Positions 24,766 to 32,765 of a stretch of DNA of 41,562 bases are shown here, piece by piece. The DNA comes from Bacteroidales bacterium (GTDB lineage Bacteria > Bacteroidota > Bacteroidia > Bacteroidales > WCHB1-69). The position numbers and the translations under genes are program-made. Numbering within the stretch: position 1 is the first letter of the stretch; every line of letters starts with the position of its first letter. The stretch is from contig JAITUN010000144.1 in the NCBI GenBank assembly GCA_031286285.1, positions 1 through 41,562 on the forward strand. Direction: 5' to 3'. The notes below the pieces were generated by a model. That model did no database searches. It saw only the letters and a list, made by a program, of their open reading frames with translations, and was not told where the DNA came from.

Positions 24766-24835
24766 AAATCTAAAATCGTAAATCTAAAATCTAAAATCGT
24801 AAATCGTAAATCTAAAATCTAAAATCTAAAATCAA
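24766..24835. repeat. AAATCTA/AAATCGT heptamer array (10 units) upstream of vgrG
   Basis: Ten consecutive 7-base units, mainly AAATCTA with AAATCGT variants, ending AAATCAA three bases before the vgrG ATG. It fills nearly the whole intergenic gap, so the ribosome-binding region of vgrG is formed by the array. Confidence 0.96.
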
Positions 24836-24838
24836 ATT

Positions 24839-26833
24839 ATGCCTATATTAGCAGATAAAATTGAAATCTATATTGATGATAAAAAAATTGAGAATTACCA
24901 ATATTCCAATATTAAATTAGTACAGGAACTGCAAAAACCCAACGAATTGACTTTCCATTTGCATAAAGATGATGTACTTCAAGATGAAAATTCGATTCGC
25001 TATTCTTTGACCGAAAAACTGTTGGGCAAGAAGGTAGAACTCAGAATTCGAACGGTTCGGGAAAACAAGAAGAAAGAATTTGAAAATGACAGTTTAACAT
25101 TTATAGGAGTTGTTTTCAATGTCAATATTTTAAAGAAAAATAGCGGGGCAGGACCCGTTATTGAAGTAACAGCTTACAGTCCTGACTATTTTCTGTTTGA
25201 CCATCCTCATTGTTATTCCTACAGTGAAAAAACATTGAAAGAGATTGTTGAAAAAACGATAGAGCCGTATAAAATAGAGAGTTGCATCAACCCTTTTATA
25301 GATATAATTCCCTACGTGGTGCAATACAACGAAACCAGTTACAATTTTTTGCGGCGACTATCCTCACGATTCGCACATTGGTTTTATTATGACGGCGAAA
25401 AATTGAAATTTGCCGGTCCCGACCAATCAGATCCGGAGATTCTAACTCTTGGATATGATGTGAATGACTATCATTACCGTTTGCATTTAAAACACCTTAA
25501 TTTCTCATACGCAGACCATGATTATCTTCGTTACATCAATAACAAATCAAAACCATACAACGATCTGGATGATAAAGTGCAACACAATCTCACTGATTTT
25601 GCTTACAACTGTTCCAAAGATTTATATAAAAAAGAAACTTTTCTACATGATGAAGACTCTATCAATGAGCTTTATGATATACCCACAAGCTTTGAGGGAC
25701 TCACATATGTATCTGATCATGCTCTAAATCAAGGCGTAGGAGAGAAAATGCAAATGCTAACCTGTTATGGGAGTAGCAATCGCGCCGATTTAAGAATAGG
25801 CGTTAGGTTTATAATTGAAGAGGAGTATGAAAAAGAGAAAGGTGGAAATTCAGATTGTGAACACGATGCATTGATAGTTTGCAAAATTATTCACACCTCC
25901 GACGGCATTAGCAACTATGAGAACCAATTTGTGGCAATGCCTCGCAGACTTATTTTGCCGCCATACATCCGCACATTCAATCACCCTAAAGCCCCCTCCC
26001 AACGTGCCGTTGTAATGGATAACAATGACCCTGACAGATTGGGCAGAGTGCGTATCCAGTTTCTCTGGCAAAAAGAGCAGGACGAAGAGATGATGACCCC
26101 TTGGATTCGTATGGTTCAACCGCACGCCGGCAACGGAAGAGGGTTTTACTTCATCCCCGAAATTGGCGATGAAGTAATGGTGGGTTTTGAAAATGAAAAC
26201 GCTGAAAAACCTTACGTAATAGGTACTTTATATCATGGAAACCATTCTCCTGAGTTAAAAGATAGGATGAAGATATCGGATAGCAACGACTTAAAATATA
26301 TCAGAACTCGTAACGGACATACCATCTCAATTTTTGACTTTGAAAATGAAGGCGGTGGAATATTATTATTTGATAAAGATAAAGATAATTGGACTTATCA
26401 ACTGCGATTGGATACTGATGAAAAATCAATTCGGTTAAAATCGAGAGGGGATATTGTGTTATCTGCCGACAACGATATCATTATTAAAGCGGGAGGAAAT
26501 ATTGTTCTTGATTCCGGAGCCGATATCAAACAAAATGCCGGAAAGAACCGGATATCAGAAATCGCTAATAAAGACGAAGTGACATCCATAGAGCATTTTT
26601 ATTATGCAAATGAAACCTTTTTTGCTGAAGGCAAGTCCCGAGCAATATTGTGTTCTACCAGCAACATACTTGTGGAAAGTGAAGGTAACGCCAATGTAGT
26701 GGGAAAAACCAATCTCAACCTGAAATCTGAGGTTCAGATTTCTGAAGAAGCACCCAAAGTAGATATTGACGGTAAGGGTTCTGTATATATTCACGGCGGA
26801 GCTGTAAATATTAAAGATTCACTCATCTTATAA
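24839..26833 (+). CDS. tssI: T6SS spike protein VgrG/TssI
   Basis: 664 residues, no added effector domain. The N-terminal gp27-like region includes the VQYNETSYNFLRRLSSRFAHWFYYDG signature. A gp5-like OB fold (MDNNDPDRLGRVRIQFLW...PWIRMVQPHAGNGRGFYFIPEIGDEVMVGFE) lies at about 380-470. The C-terminal beta-helix needle has repeating DIVLSADNDIIIKAGGNIVLDSG motifs and ends in IHGGAVNIKDSLIL. The trimer forms the spike under the PAAR-like tip encoded 45 bp downstream. Confidence 0.95.
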   Translation: MPILADKIEIYIDDKKIENYQYSNIKLVQELQKPNELTFHLHKDDVLQDENSIRYSLTEKLLGKKVELRIRTVRENKKKEFENDSLTFIGVVFNVNILKKNSGAGPVIEVTAYSPDYFLFDHPHCYSYSEKTLKEIVEKTIEPYKIESCINPFIDIIPYVVQYNETSYNFLRRLSSRFAHWFYYDGEKLKFAGPDQSDPEILTLGYDVNDYHYRLHLKHLNFSYADHDYLRYINNKSKPYNDLDDKVQHNLTDFAYNCSKDLYKKETFLHDEDSINELYDIPTSFEGLTYVSDHALNQGVGEKMQMLTCYGSSNRADLRIGVRFIIEEEYEKEKGGNSDCEHDALIVCKIIHTSDGISNYENQFVAMPRRLILPPYIRTFNHPKAPSQRAVVMDNNDPDRLGRVRIQFLWQKEQDEEMMTPWIRMVQPHAGNGRGFYFIPEIGDEVMVGFENENAEKPYVIGTLYHGNHSPELKDRMKISDSNDLKYIRTRNGHTISIFDFENEGGGILLFDKDKDNWTYQLRLDTDEKSIRLKSRGDIVLSADNDIIIKAGGNIVLDSGADIKQNAGKNRISEIANKDEVTSIEHFYYANETFFAEGKSRAILCSTSNILVESEGNANVVGKTNLNLKSEVQISEEAPKVDIDGKGSVYIHGGAVNIKDSLIL

Positions 26834-26878
26834 AAAAACAGTTTTCTAACGTAAAAATTAACCATTAACCACTAAATT

Positions 26879-27271
26879 ATGCGTTACTATGTTTGCAAAG
26901 GCGCCCAACTCAACTGTTCAATGGGTGATATGCCATCTATATTAAATGTGCTTCCCGGAAGAAGGGGATGGCATAGAGGTAATGAGATCGCAAATATTTC
27001 AGATCACAAACCAATGGTTCACGTACATCCGTTCGGGCTGTGCCATTCTCTTGCAAACCCCGTTGTAGCAACGGCAACAGCATTAAATGGAGGAATATTA
27101 AAACCAATGCCTTGCATCCCCAACACCCTATCTCCCTGGTTAGGAAGCAAACCAAACATTAAAATTGATCACATTCCTGTTTTGCTAACAAATTGCAAGT
27201 TGATGTGTATGTGGGCTGGAACTATAGAGATAATTGATGAAAACAATAAACTTCTTTATTGTATTGACTAA
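26879..27271 (+). CDS. PAAR-like DUF4280 spike-tip protein
   Basis: 130 residues. The start YYVCKGAQLNCSMGDMPSILNVLP, the middle ANISDHKPMVHVHPFGLCHSLANPVV and the end NCKLMCMWAGTIEIID are hallmarks of DUF4280 PAAR-like proteins, including the conserved Cys and His residues expected to bind metal at the tip. It directly follows vgrG and is the last gene of the cassette. There is no C-terminal toxin extension. Confidence 0.92.
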   Translation: MRYYVCKGAQLNCSMGDMPSILNVLPGRRGWHRGNEIANISDHKPMVHVHPFGLCHSLANPVVATATALNGGILKPMPCIPNTLSPWLGSKPNIKIDHIPVLLTNCKLMCMWAGTIEIIDENNKLLYCID

Positions 27272-27299
27272 ATTTGAAGATTAAACCCACTCCTATTCC

Positions 27300-27368
27300 A
27301 AATCTAAAATCTAAAATCCAAAATCCAAATCTAAAATCCAAAATCCAAAATCTAAAATCTAAAATCAA
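27300..27368. repeat. AAATCTA/AAATCCA heptamer array closing the T6SS operon
   Basis: Ten units of AAATCTA or AAATCCA, one shortened to six bases, in the convergent gap between the PAAR-like gene and the phosphatase gene. Same word family as 24766-24835 and as the array at the thioredoxin start. No hairpin terminator is seen in this gap. Confidence 0.95.
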
Positions 27369-27393
27369 TATTCACCTCCGTTCCTTCCCCTGC

Positions 27394-28050
27394 TTATGAG
27401 TCAATAAGATCTAATATTTGTTGTGGATAGTGAATAAAATAATCTGCCTGTGCGTTTTCTAATTCCTCTTTGGTTCTAAATCCCCAAAGCACACCTACTT
27501 TTTTAATGCCTGCATTTTTTGCCGTTTCCATGTCCACAGACGTGTCTCCAATATATAATATTTGTTCTTTTGAAAATTTTATTTTTGTTTGTTTTAAAAT
27601 ATCATAAACAATTTGCGGATGAGGTTTAATGGGAACATTTTTTCGGCTTCCAAAAACAGATGCCCATTTTATGGTTGGAAAATAAAAATTCATCAGTTTG
27701 GGCAACAAACTGTGTGGTTTGTTAGTAGCAACAGCTAGCAATCTCTCTTTTTCCCGCAACTGTTCCAAAGTGTTAATAATTCCTTCGTAAGGAGCTGTTT
27801 TATCTGCTTTATGTAGTTCGTAGTGAGCCATAAATTGTTTTGATATCTCAGCAAATGATTTTTCAGTAATATTTGTGGGTAGTGCTCGTCGTAACAACAT
27901 CTCTACTCCGTTTCCAACAAAATACTTGTAAGCATCAGTATCGTGGGTAGGATATCCGTTTTTTTGTAATACATTGTTTGTACTATCTGCTAAATCGTCT
28001 AAAGTATTCAACAATGTGCCATCCAAATCGAAAATAATGAGTTTTATCAT
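27394..28050 (-). CDS. HAD-family hydrolase, phosphoglycolate phosphatase-like
   Basis: 218 residues, cytoplasmic. HAD motif I FDLDGTLLNT at the N-terminus, a helical cap, motif II VATNKP, and motif IV IGDTSVDMETAKNAG with GVLWGF following, as in Gph/PgmB-type phosphatases. The exact substrate cannot be read from sequence; 2-phosphoglycolate is the default for this subfamily. It begins 2 bp after the rmlC stop and is therefore in the leftward grpE-dnaJ-rmlC group. Confidence 0.88.
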   Translation of the reverse strand: MIKLIIFDLDGTLLNTLDDLADSTNNVLQKNGYPTHDTDAYKYFVGNGVEMLLRRALPTNITEKSFAEISKQFMAHYELHKADKTAPYEGIINTLEQLREKERLLAVATNKPHSLLPKLMNFYFPTIKWASVFGSRKNVPIKPHPQIVYDILKQTKIKFSKEQILYIGDTSVDMETAKNAGIKKVGVLWGFRTKEELENAQADYFIHYPQQILDLIDS

Positions 28051-28052
28051 AA

Positions 28053-28595
28053 TTAAAAAGGAGAGACAAAATCCTTAAAAGGTATTGCTTGTAGATCTCT
28101 GAGAGCAACGATAGGATTATTAACATTCCAATTGATATTCAAATCTTTATCATTGTAGATAATACTTCTTTCTGAATCTTTATGATATATATTTGTACAT
28201 TTATATGCAAAAATTGTTTTATTTTCCAAGGCAGCAAATCCATGTGCAAATCCAACAGGTATGTAAAACTGCAATTGATTCTCTTCACTTAAAATAACTG
28301 AAAAATGTTGTCCGTAAGTGATACTATCTTTCCTTAAATCTACTGCCACGTCTAATACGGCGCCTTTAATTACACGAACTAATTTTGCTTGTTCAAAAGG
28401 GGGTATTTGAAAATGCAATCCTCTGATTACATTTTTTTTAGAACATGATTGGTTATCTTGAACAAAAACATCACTTATTCCTGATTTTTTAAATTTTTCA
28501 GAGTTATAGCTTTCAAAAAAATAACCTCGATCATCATAAAAGATATTAGGTTTGAGGATAATTAAGTCTGAAATTGAGGTAGTATTACAATTCAT
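28053..28595 (-). CDS. rmlC: dTDP-4-dehydrorhamnose 3,5-epimerase
   Basis: 180 residues, the usual length. Cupin with FYDDRGYFFESYNSEKF, catalytic-His segment RGLHFQIPPFEQAKLVRV, GAVLDVAVDLRKDS, the GFAHGFAAL segment and late Tyr YKCTNIYHKD. It performs the third step of dTDP-L-rhamnose synthesis for surface polysaccharide. The other rml genes are not in the window. It sits between dnaJ (12 bp) and the phosphatase (2 bp). Confidence 0.94.
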   Translation of the reverse strand: MNCNTTSISDLIILKPNIFYDDRGYFFESYNSEKFKKSGISDVFVQDNQSCSKKNVIRGLHFQIPPFEQAKLVRVIKGAVLDVAVDLRKDSITYGQHFSVILSEENQLQFYIPVGFAHGFAALENKTIFAYKCTNIYHKDSERSIIYNDKDLNINWNVNNPIVALRDLQAIPFKDFVSPF

Positions 28596-28607
28596 CGGAA
28601 GATATTA

Positions 28608-29771
28608 TTAAGAAAAAAATTGTCTCACTCTATTAAAAAACGATTTTTCATTTTTCCCGGGTTTTGGAGTAAAGTTTTCTGATTTTAGAAATTTTTCTAC
28701 AATTTCTTTTTCTTCTTTAGAAAGGTTTTTAGGAGTCCATACATTTACATTAATAATAAGGTCTCCTTTTCTATGTGTATTAATTTCGGGTAATCCTTTT
28801 CCTTGTAGGCGTAGAACTTGCCCTCCTTGTGTACCTGCGGTTAATTTTATTCGTGCTTTACCATCCAAAGTTGGGATCTCTACATTTCCCCCAAGGGCAG
28901 CTTGAGGAAATGAGATATAATAGTTTAGGTATAAATTGTTGGCTTCTCGTTCAAAAACTTCATGAGGAATCTCTTCAATAGCTACAATTAAATCACCGTT
29001 AATACCTCCTCTTGGTGGTGCATTTCCTTTTTCGCGCATAGAGAGTTGCATACCATCTTGCACACCGGCGGGAATTGAAATAGCGACAATTTCTTCTCCT
29101 AATACAGTTCCTGAACCCTGACAGTTTGAACATGGATTTTTAATTATTGTACCCTCACCATGACATTGGTCACACACTACTTCATGTTGCATAATACCAA
29201 ACATACTGCGTTGTTGATGTACTATTCGCCCTTTCCCATTGCATTTGGAGCAAGTAATTATGTCGGCTTTATTATTAGTTCCTAATCCTATGCATTGCGG
29301 ACAAACTATTTGTTTTTTTATTTTTAGTTTTTTTTCAGTATTTGAAGCAATCTCTTCTAAAGTCAATTTTACAGTAATTCTTAGATTTGTTCCTTTTCGA
29401 ACATGTTGACGTTGTTGTCTTCTGCTTCCACTAAATCCTCCTGAGAATCCACCGAACCCTCCGCCAAAATGTCCTCCGAAGAGGTCTCCGAAACGTTCAA
29501 AGATAGTATCTAGATCAATACCAAATCCTCCACTGCTATCGGCTGCTCCGCTCATCCCGACATGTCCAAACTGATCATATCTTGCACGTTTATCAGGAGA
29601 ACTTAATACATCGTAAGCCTCAGCTGCTTCTTTAAATTGATCTTCTGCCTCTTTATTTCCGGGATTTCTATCGGGATGGAACTCCATTGCTTTTTTCCGG
29701 TACGCTTTTTTCAACTCCTCGGGCGAAGCATTTTTTTCAACTCCAAGAATCTCGTAATAATCTCTTTTCAT
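28608..29771 (-). CDS. dnaJ: Chaperone DnaJ
   Basis: 387 residues. J domain with HPD at 32-34, a Gly/Phe-rich linker ([15 protein letters not shown]), four CxxCxGxG-type zinc repeats (CPQC, CSKC, CDQC, CSNC), then two C-terminal substrate-binding domains. Cytoplasmic co-chaperone that loads substrates on DnaK (not in window). It lies 60 bp after grpE on the same strand, a standard pairing. Confidence 0.98.
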   Translation of the reverse strand: MKRDYYEILGVEKNASPEELKKAYRKKAMEFHPDRNPGNKEAEDQFKEAAEAYDVLSSPDKRARYDQFGHVGMSGAADSSGGFGIDLDTIFERFGDLFGGHFGGGFGGFSGGFSGSRRQQRQHVRKGTNLRITVKLTLEEIASNTEKKLKIKKQIVCPQCIGLGTNNKADIITCSKCNGKGRIVHQQRSMFGIMQHEVVCDQCHGEGTIIKNPCSNCQGSGTVLGEEIVAISIPAGVQDGMQLSMREKGNAPPRGGINGDLIVAIEEIPHEVFEREANNLYLNYYISFPQAALGGNVEIPTLDGKARIKLTAGTQGGQVLRLQGKGLPEINTHRKGDLIINVNVWTPKNLSKEEKEIVEKFLKSENFTPKPGKNEKSFFNRVRQFFS

Positions 29772-29831
29772 TATCTTATATACAATTGAATAATAAGTAT
29801 TTATGTGTTTTTTTGATAATTTTTCAATTCT

Positions 29832-30308
29832 TTAGTTTGCAACCACAACTTTTGAAAACCGAATTACTTTATCTTTCAATTTGTATCCTTTTTGTGTGAC
29901 CTCAACTATTTTTCCTTTTTCTTCTTCTGTTTGAGCACTGAAATGGGTAACCGCTTCATGTAAATCGGTGTCAAAACTTTTTCCAATTGCTGATATTTCT
30001 TCAACATCAAATCGTATTAATAGTTTTAATAATTTGCTGTAGATAAGTTCAAACCCATCTTTTAAAACAGAATTTTCTCCGATATTTTTGTTGTGTAGAA
30101 TTGCTCTTTCAAAATCATCAATAATAGGAAGTAATTCCAAAATTACTTTTTCTGAAGCTGTTGCAATAATATCAATTTTTTCTTTATTGGTTCTTTTTTT
30201 GTAATTTTCAAATTCTGAATAAAGGCGCAAAAAACGGTCATTTAATTCTGTTTTTTCTGCATTTAAGATTTCAATTTGTTCATCTTTTGTGTTTTTTTTC
30301 CTATTCAT
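29832..30308 (-). CDS. grpE: Nucleotide exchange factor GrpE
   Basis: 158 residues, slightly short but complete. N-terminal coiled coil (DEQIEILNAEKTELNDRFLRLYSEFENYKKRTNKEK), the conserved ELLPIIDDFERAI and a beta domain ending LKDKVIRFSKVVVAN. It releases ADP from DnaK. First gene of the grpE-dnaJ group; a hairpin and TATTTTTG box lie upstream. Confidence 0.96.
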   Translation of the reverse strand: MNRKKNTKDEQIEILNAEKTELNDRFLRLYSEFENYKKRTNKEKIDIIATASEKVILELLPIIDDFERAILHNKNIGENSVLKDGFELIYSKLLKLLIRFDVEEISAIGKSFDTDLHEAVTHFSAQTEEEKGKIVEVTQKGYKLKDKVIRFSKVVVAN

Positions 30309-30338
30309 TTTTTTTTTTTAGGTATTATCTCTTTGCAA

Positions 30339-30372
30339 AAATATTGCCAAAAAACTATTTATGGCAATATTT
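30339..30372. terminator. Hairpin between ompH and grpE, overlapping a grpE -7 box
   Basis: AAATATTGCC (30339-30348) and GGCAATATTT (30363-30372) form a perfect 10-bp inverted repeat with a 14-nt loop. Read leftward, the stem is followed by a T-run, as in an intrinsic terminator for the Skp/OmpH pair. The same edge contains TATTTTTG, a TAnnTTTG match that could be the grpE promoter. It is not a CIRCE heat-shock element, whose sequence differs. Confidence 0.6.
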
Positions 30373-30396
30373 CTTAAAGAAAGAAAGAAAATCACA

Positions 30397-30918
30397 CTAT
30401 TTTATTCCGAGTTCTGCTTTTACTTTGTCTGTCAAGTCATCTCCGAGAGTATAATACAACAGCACTGAAATATCGAAAACATAGTTATATTTGTTGATTT
30501 TAGCTATTTTCTTCACCGCTTCCGATAGTTTGGTTTGAAAGGGTTCTAATAACTCTACTTGTTTATCTTGTATATCATTTTGAGCAGATTGTTTAAATTC
30601 CTGAATCCGCTTATACATAGCCAACAATTCATCTTGTTTTAACTTTAATATTGCTTGAGAAATATTTGCTGATTTCGATAAATTTTCAAGGGCGATTTGC
30701 TTTTCTTCAAACTCTTTTTCCATCTGATTATTAATTATTTGTAAATCAGAAACATAATCATTAATTACATTTTGAATAGAATCAATGCCGGGCATATTTG
30801 TAATAATCGCGGAATAATCAACGTGTCCGAATTTAGATTGAGCAGAACAATTGAAAGATGGAAAGAGGAGAAAAAATAAAAAGGGAAGAAGGTGTAAAGG
30901 TGAAAAAGTGAATTTCAT
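30397..30918 (-). CDS. Skp/OmpH-family periplasmic chaperone (second of tandem pair)
   Basis: 173 residues. Signal peptide ending near NCSAQ, then KFGHVDYSAIITNMPGIDSIQ (family N-terminal strand), a long charged coiled coil and a C-terminal strand KYNYVFDISVLLYY. Skp-like chaperones escort outer-membrane proteins through the periplasm. It is homologous throughout to the gene upstream, 35 bp away, so the pair is a tandem duplication. Confidence 0.9.
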   Translation of the reverse strand: MKFTFSPLHLLPFLFFLLFPSFNCSAQSKFGHVDYSAIITNMPGIDSIQNVINDYVSDLQIINNQMEKEFEEKQIALENLSKSANISQAILKLKQDELLAMYKRIQEFKQSAQNDIQDKQVELLEPFQTKLSEAVKKIAKINKYNYVFDISVLLYYTLGDDLTDKVKAELGIK

Positions 30919-30953
30919 AACTTAGATTTTTTTTTAATTATTTTTATTAACTA

Positions 30954-31448
30954 CTATTTTATTCCCAATCTTTTCTTTACAAGTGGTGTAACATCATCAC
31001 TATCATCATAATAAAGTAATGTTGATGTATCAAAGATATAGTTATATTTATTTTCTTTTGCGACATCATTAATAGCATTTTTAATTTTTTCCTGAAAGGG
31101 TGAAATCAAACGCATTTGTTCATCTTCAATGTCTTGTTGAACATTATATTGAAACTCTTGTATTCTGTTTTCAATACTTGATATTTCATCTTCTCTTAAT
31201 TTTCTAACTGAAGCCGACATCGTACCGGCTTCTTTATCGAATTTGTCTTTTTTTGTTTGCCACTCACTAACCATATTGTCATAGAGTGTTCCTAAATCTT
31301 TTTGGAACTCGGCTAATTTAATTTGAATTGAATCTATTCCTGGCATAATTTTCATGATTTCACTTGAATTTACATGCCCATACTTTTGTGCAAATGTTGT
31401 TGTTAAACAAATCAAACTTGCGATTAAAACTAATGTAATTTTTTTCAT
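30954..31448 (-). CDS. Skp/OmpH-family periplasmic chaperone (first of tandem pair)
   Basis: 164 residues with signal peptide MKKITLVLIASLICLTTTFA, then KYGHVNSSEIMKIMPGIDSIQ, coiled-coil tentacle region and the closing strand KYNYIFDTSTLLYY. Same layout and conserved MPGIDSIQ as its neighbour. Tandem skp genes are common in Bacteroidota. Confidence 0.91.
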   Translation of the reverse strand: MKKITLVLIASLICLTTTFAQKYGHVNSSEIMKIMPGIDSIQIKLAEFQKDLGTLYDNMVSEWQTKKDKFDKEAGTMSASVRKLREDEISSIENRIQEFQYNVQQDIEDEQMRLISPFQEKIKNAINDVAKENKYNYIFDTSTLLYYDDSDDVTPLVKKRLGIK

Positions 31449-31455
31449 TTTTTTT

Positions 31456-31557
31456 TTATTGGTTAATATTCTTCTTTGAAATAGTTATATAACGTCCATA
31501 TACATCAAAAATTTCAATAATCTTCATTTGTGGATGTAAAAATAGAATAATTGTTTT
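31456..31557 (-). pseudogene. Relic of a T9SS sorting domain
   Basis: A 33-codon stop-to-stop frame with an internal ATG at 31527. It contains IIEIFDVYGRYITIS, matching the VEIFDVYGR strand of the three intact sorting domains in this window, preceded by ILFLHPQ where FPNPT would be expected. No cargo domain precedes it. It looks like the last trace of a deleted secreted-protein gene. Confidence 0.55.
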
Positions 31558-31632
31558 TTATTAAGATTTTTTTTAGATTTTGTGATAAATCTAAAAGGTT
31601 ATTTTATTCCGATATTGACCCAACTTTAACAC

Positions 31633-31668
31633 AAAACCAACAATCTACTATCGTAAACCGTTGGTTTT
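31633..31668 (-). terminator. Terminator of tRNA-Leu
   Basis: AAAACCAAC (31633-31641) and GTTGGTTTT (31660-31668) make a 9-bp stem just downstream of the leftward tRNA-Leu; the 3' arm ends in T-rich sequence in that direction. Confidence 0.6.
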
Positions 31669-31688
31669 TATAGCTTTTCTGAAATCTG

Positions 31689-31770
31689 TGCGGATGAAGG
31701 GACTCGAACCCCCACGCCTCTCGACATTAGATCCTAAGTCTAACGCGGCTACCAATTACGCCACATCCGC
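31689..31770 (-). tRNA. tRNA-Leu(UAG)
   Basis: Minus strand begins GCGGATG and ends CATCCGC plus discriminator A, a perfect 7-bp acceptor stem. The anticodon loop CTTAGGA is flanked by TTAGA/TCTAA and carries TAG, reading CUA leucine codons. It has the long variable arm of a class II tRNA and the T-loop GGTTCGAGTCC. CCA is not encoded. Confidence 0.95.
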
Positions 31771-31824
31771 TATTTTTGGGCTGCGAAAATATATTTTTTT
31801 TCTTTCTTTGCAAAAAAATTTTTT

Positions 31825-32502
31825 ATGACAAAAATAAGCCCGGAAACGATACATTTTTTAACTGCATTAAAGAGAAACAATAACCGCGATTGGTTTCAGA
31901 TTCACAAAGTTGATGTTGACAAAGCAAGAAAAAATTTTATAGATTTTACTGACGTTTTGTTACAAAAACTGAAATCGTTTGACAAAACGTTACAGGTTTT
32001 AGAAATAAAACAGTGTGTTTTTCGTATTTATCGCGATGTGCGTTTTTCGCCAAACAAAGAACCCTATAAAACACATTTTGGTGTATATTTTGCAAAAAAT
32101 GGAGGTAAAAATTCACATTTTGCAGGGTATTATTTTCATTTGGATCCGGAAGAAAGTTTTTTTGGAGGTGGAATTTATATGCCTCTTCCTGAATATCTCA
32201 AAGCAATAAGAAAAGAGATTTATTATCAAATCGATGAATTTAAAGCCATAATAGAAGCACCCTCTTTCAGAAAGTTTTATGATGGCATTGAAGAGATTGA
32301 AAAACTAAAAAAAGCACCGGCAGATTTTCCTAAAGATTTTTCTGACATCGAACTGCTTAAGAATAAACATTTTTTTTCTTCTCATTATTTTAATATACAA
32401 GATGTTCTAAAAGAAGATTTTATTGCTTGTGTAGCAGATGGATTTAAAGCGGTGAAACCTTTGGTAGATTTTATTAATTTTACTGTTGAAACAAATCTTT
32501 AA
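31825..32502 (+). CDS. DUF2461 family protein
   Basis: 225 residues, typical for the family (TIGR02453). Shows the N-terminal FLTALKRNNNRDWFQIHK (family 'L..L..NN.r.WF...k'), the central FRIYRDVRFSPNKEPYKTHFGVYF and FHLDPEESFFGGGIYMPLPEYL. No function is established for this widespread cytoplasmic family. Free-standing between the two tRNA genes. Confidence 0.92.
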   Translation: MTKISPETIHFLTALKRNNNRDWFQIHKVDVDKARKNFIDFTDVLLQKLKSFDKTLQVLEIKQCVFRIYRDVRFSPNKEPYKTHFGVYFAKNGGKNSHFAGYYFHLDPEESFFGGGIYMPLPEYLKAIRKEIYYQIDEFKAIIEAPSFRKFYDGIEEIEKLKKAPADFPKDFSDIELLKNKHFFSSHYFNIQDVLKEDFIACVADGFKAVKPLVDFINFTVETNL

Positions 32503-32523
32503 ACAATAAATCAAAAAAAAACT

Positions 32524-32531
32524 TATCTTTG
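32524..32531 (+). promoter_or_regulatory. -7 box (TATCTTTG) of initiator tRNA
   Basis: Exact TAnnTTTG match 9 bp before the first base of the tRNA, the right distance for a transcript starting at or just before the mature 5' end. Confidence 0.65.
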
Positions 32532-32540
32532 CCGCCTCAT

Positions 32541-32612
32541 TGCGGGGTAGAGCAGTGGTAGCTCGTCGGGCTCATAACCCGGAGGCCGTAGGTTCGAATC
32601 CTGCCCCCGCTA
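32541..32612 (+). tRNA. Initiator tRNA-Met (CAU)
   Basis: Anticodon CAT within CGGGCTCATAACCCG, which has the three consecutive G-C pairs diagnostic of initiator tRNA. Acceptor stem GCGGGG/CCCCGC; position 1 (T) does not pair with position 72 (T), the other initiator hallmark. T-loop GGTTCGAATCC. 72 nt, one short in the D loop; no encoded CCA. Confidence 0.96.
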
Positions 32613-32622
32613 CTAAGGGAAG

Positions 32623-32659
32623 CGCTAATCTGTTTATTTTAAAACGATTAGCGTTTTTT
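32623..32659 (+). terminator. Intrinsic terminator after initiator tRNA
   Basis: CGCTAATC (32623-32630) pairs with GATTAGCG (32646-32653), followed immediately by TTTTTT. It can also serve the convergent cdsA transcript, being a symmetric stem with A-rich sequence in the loop. Confidence 0.85.
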
Positions 32660-32765
32660 GGTTTCTGTTTTTGGCACTCTCCAAGTTTTGTTTCAATTTT
32701 TTTGGCGGCTGTTTCACCCCAATCATCATCATTTAATATATGGTGGCGCAAAATTTTTATAATAC

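Noticed and set aside
26398-26833. Effector domain at the VgrG C-terminus
   Set aside because: The sequence is the regular beta-helix repeat and ends normally; no catalytic motif is visible.
22278-27368. Short tandem repeats as a possible CRISPR array
   Set aside because: Units are 7 bases and directly adjacent, with no spacers and no cas genes.
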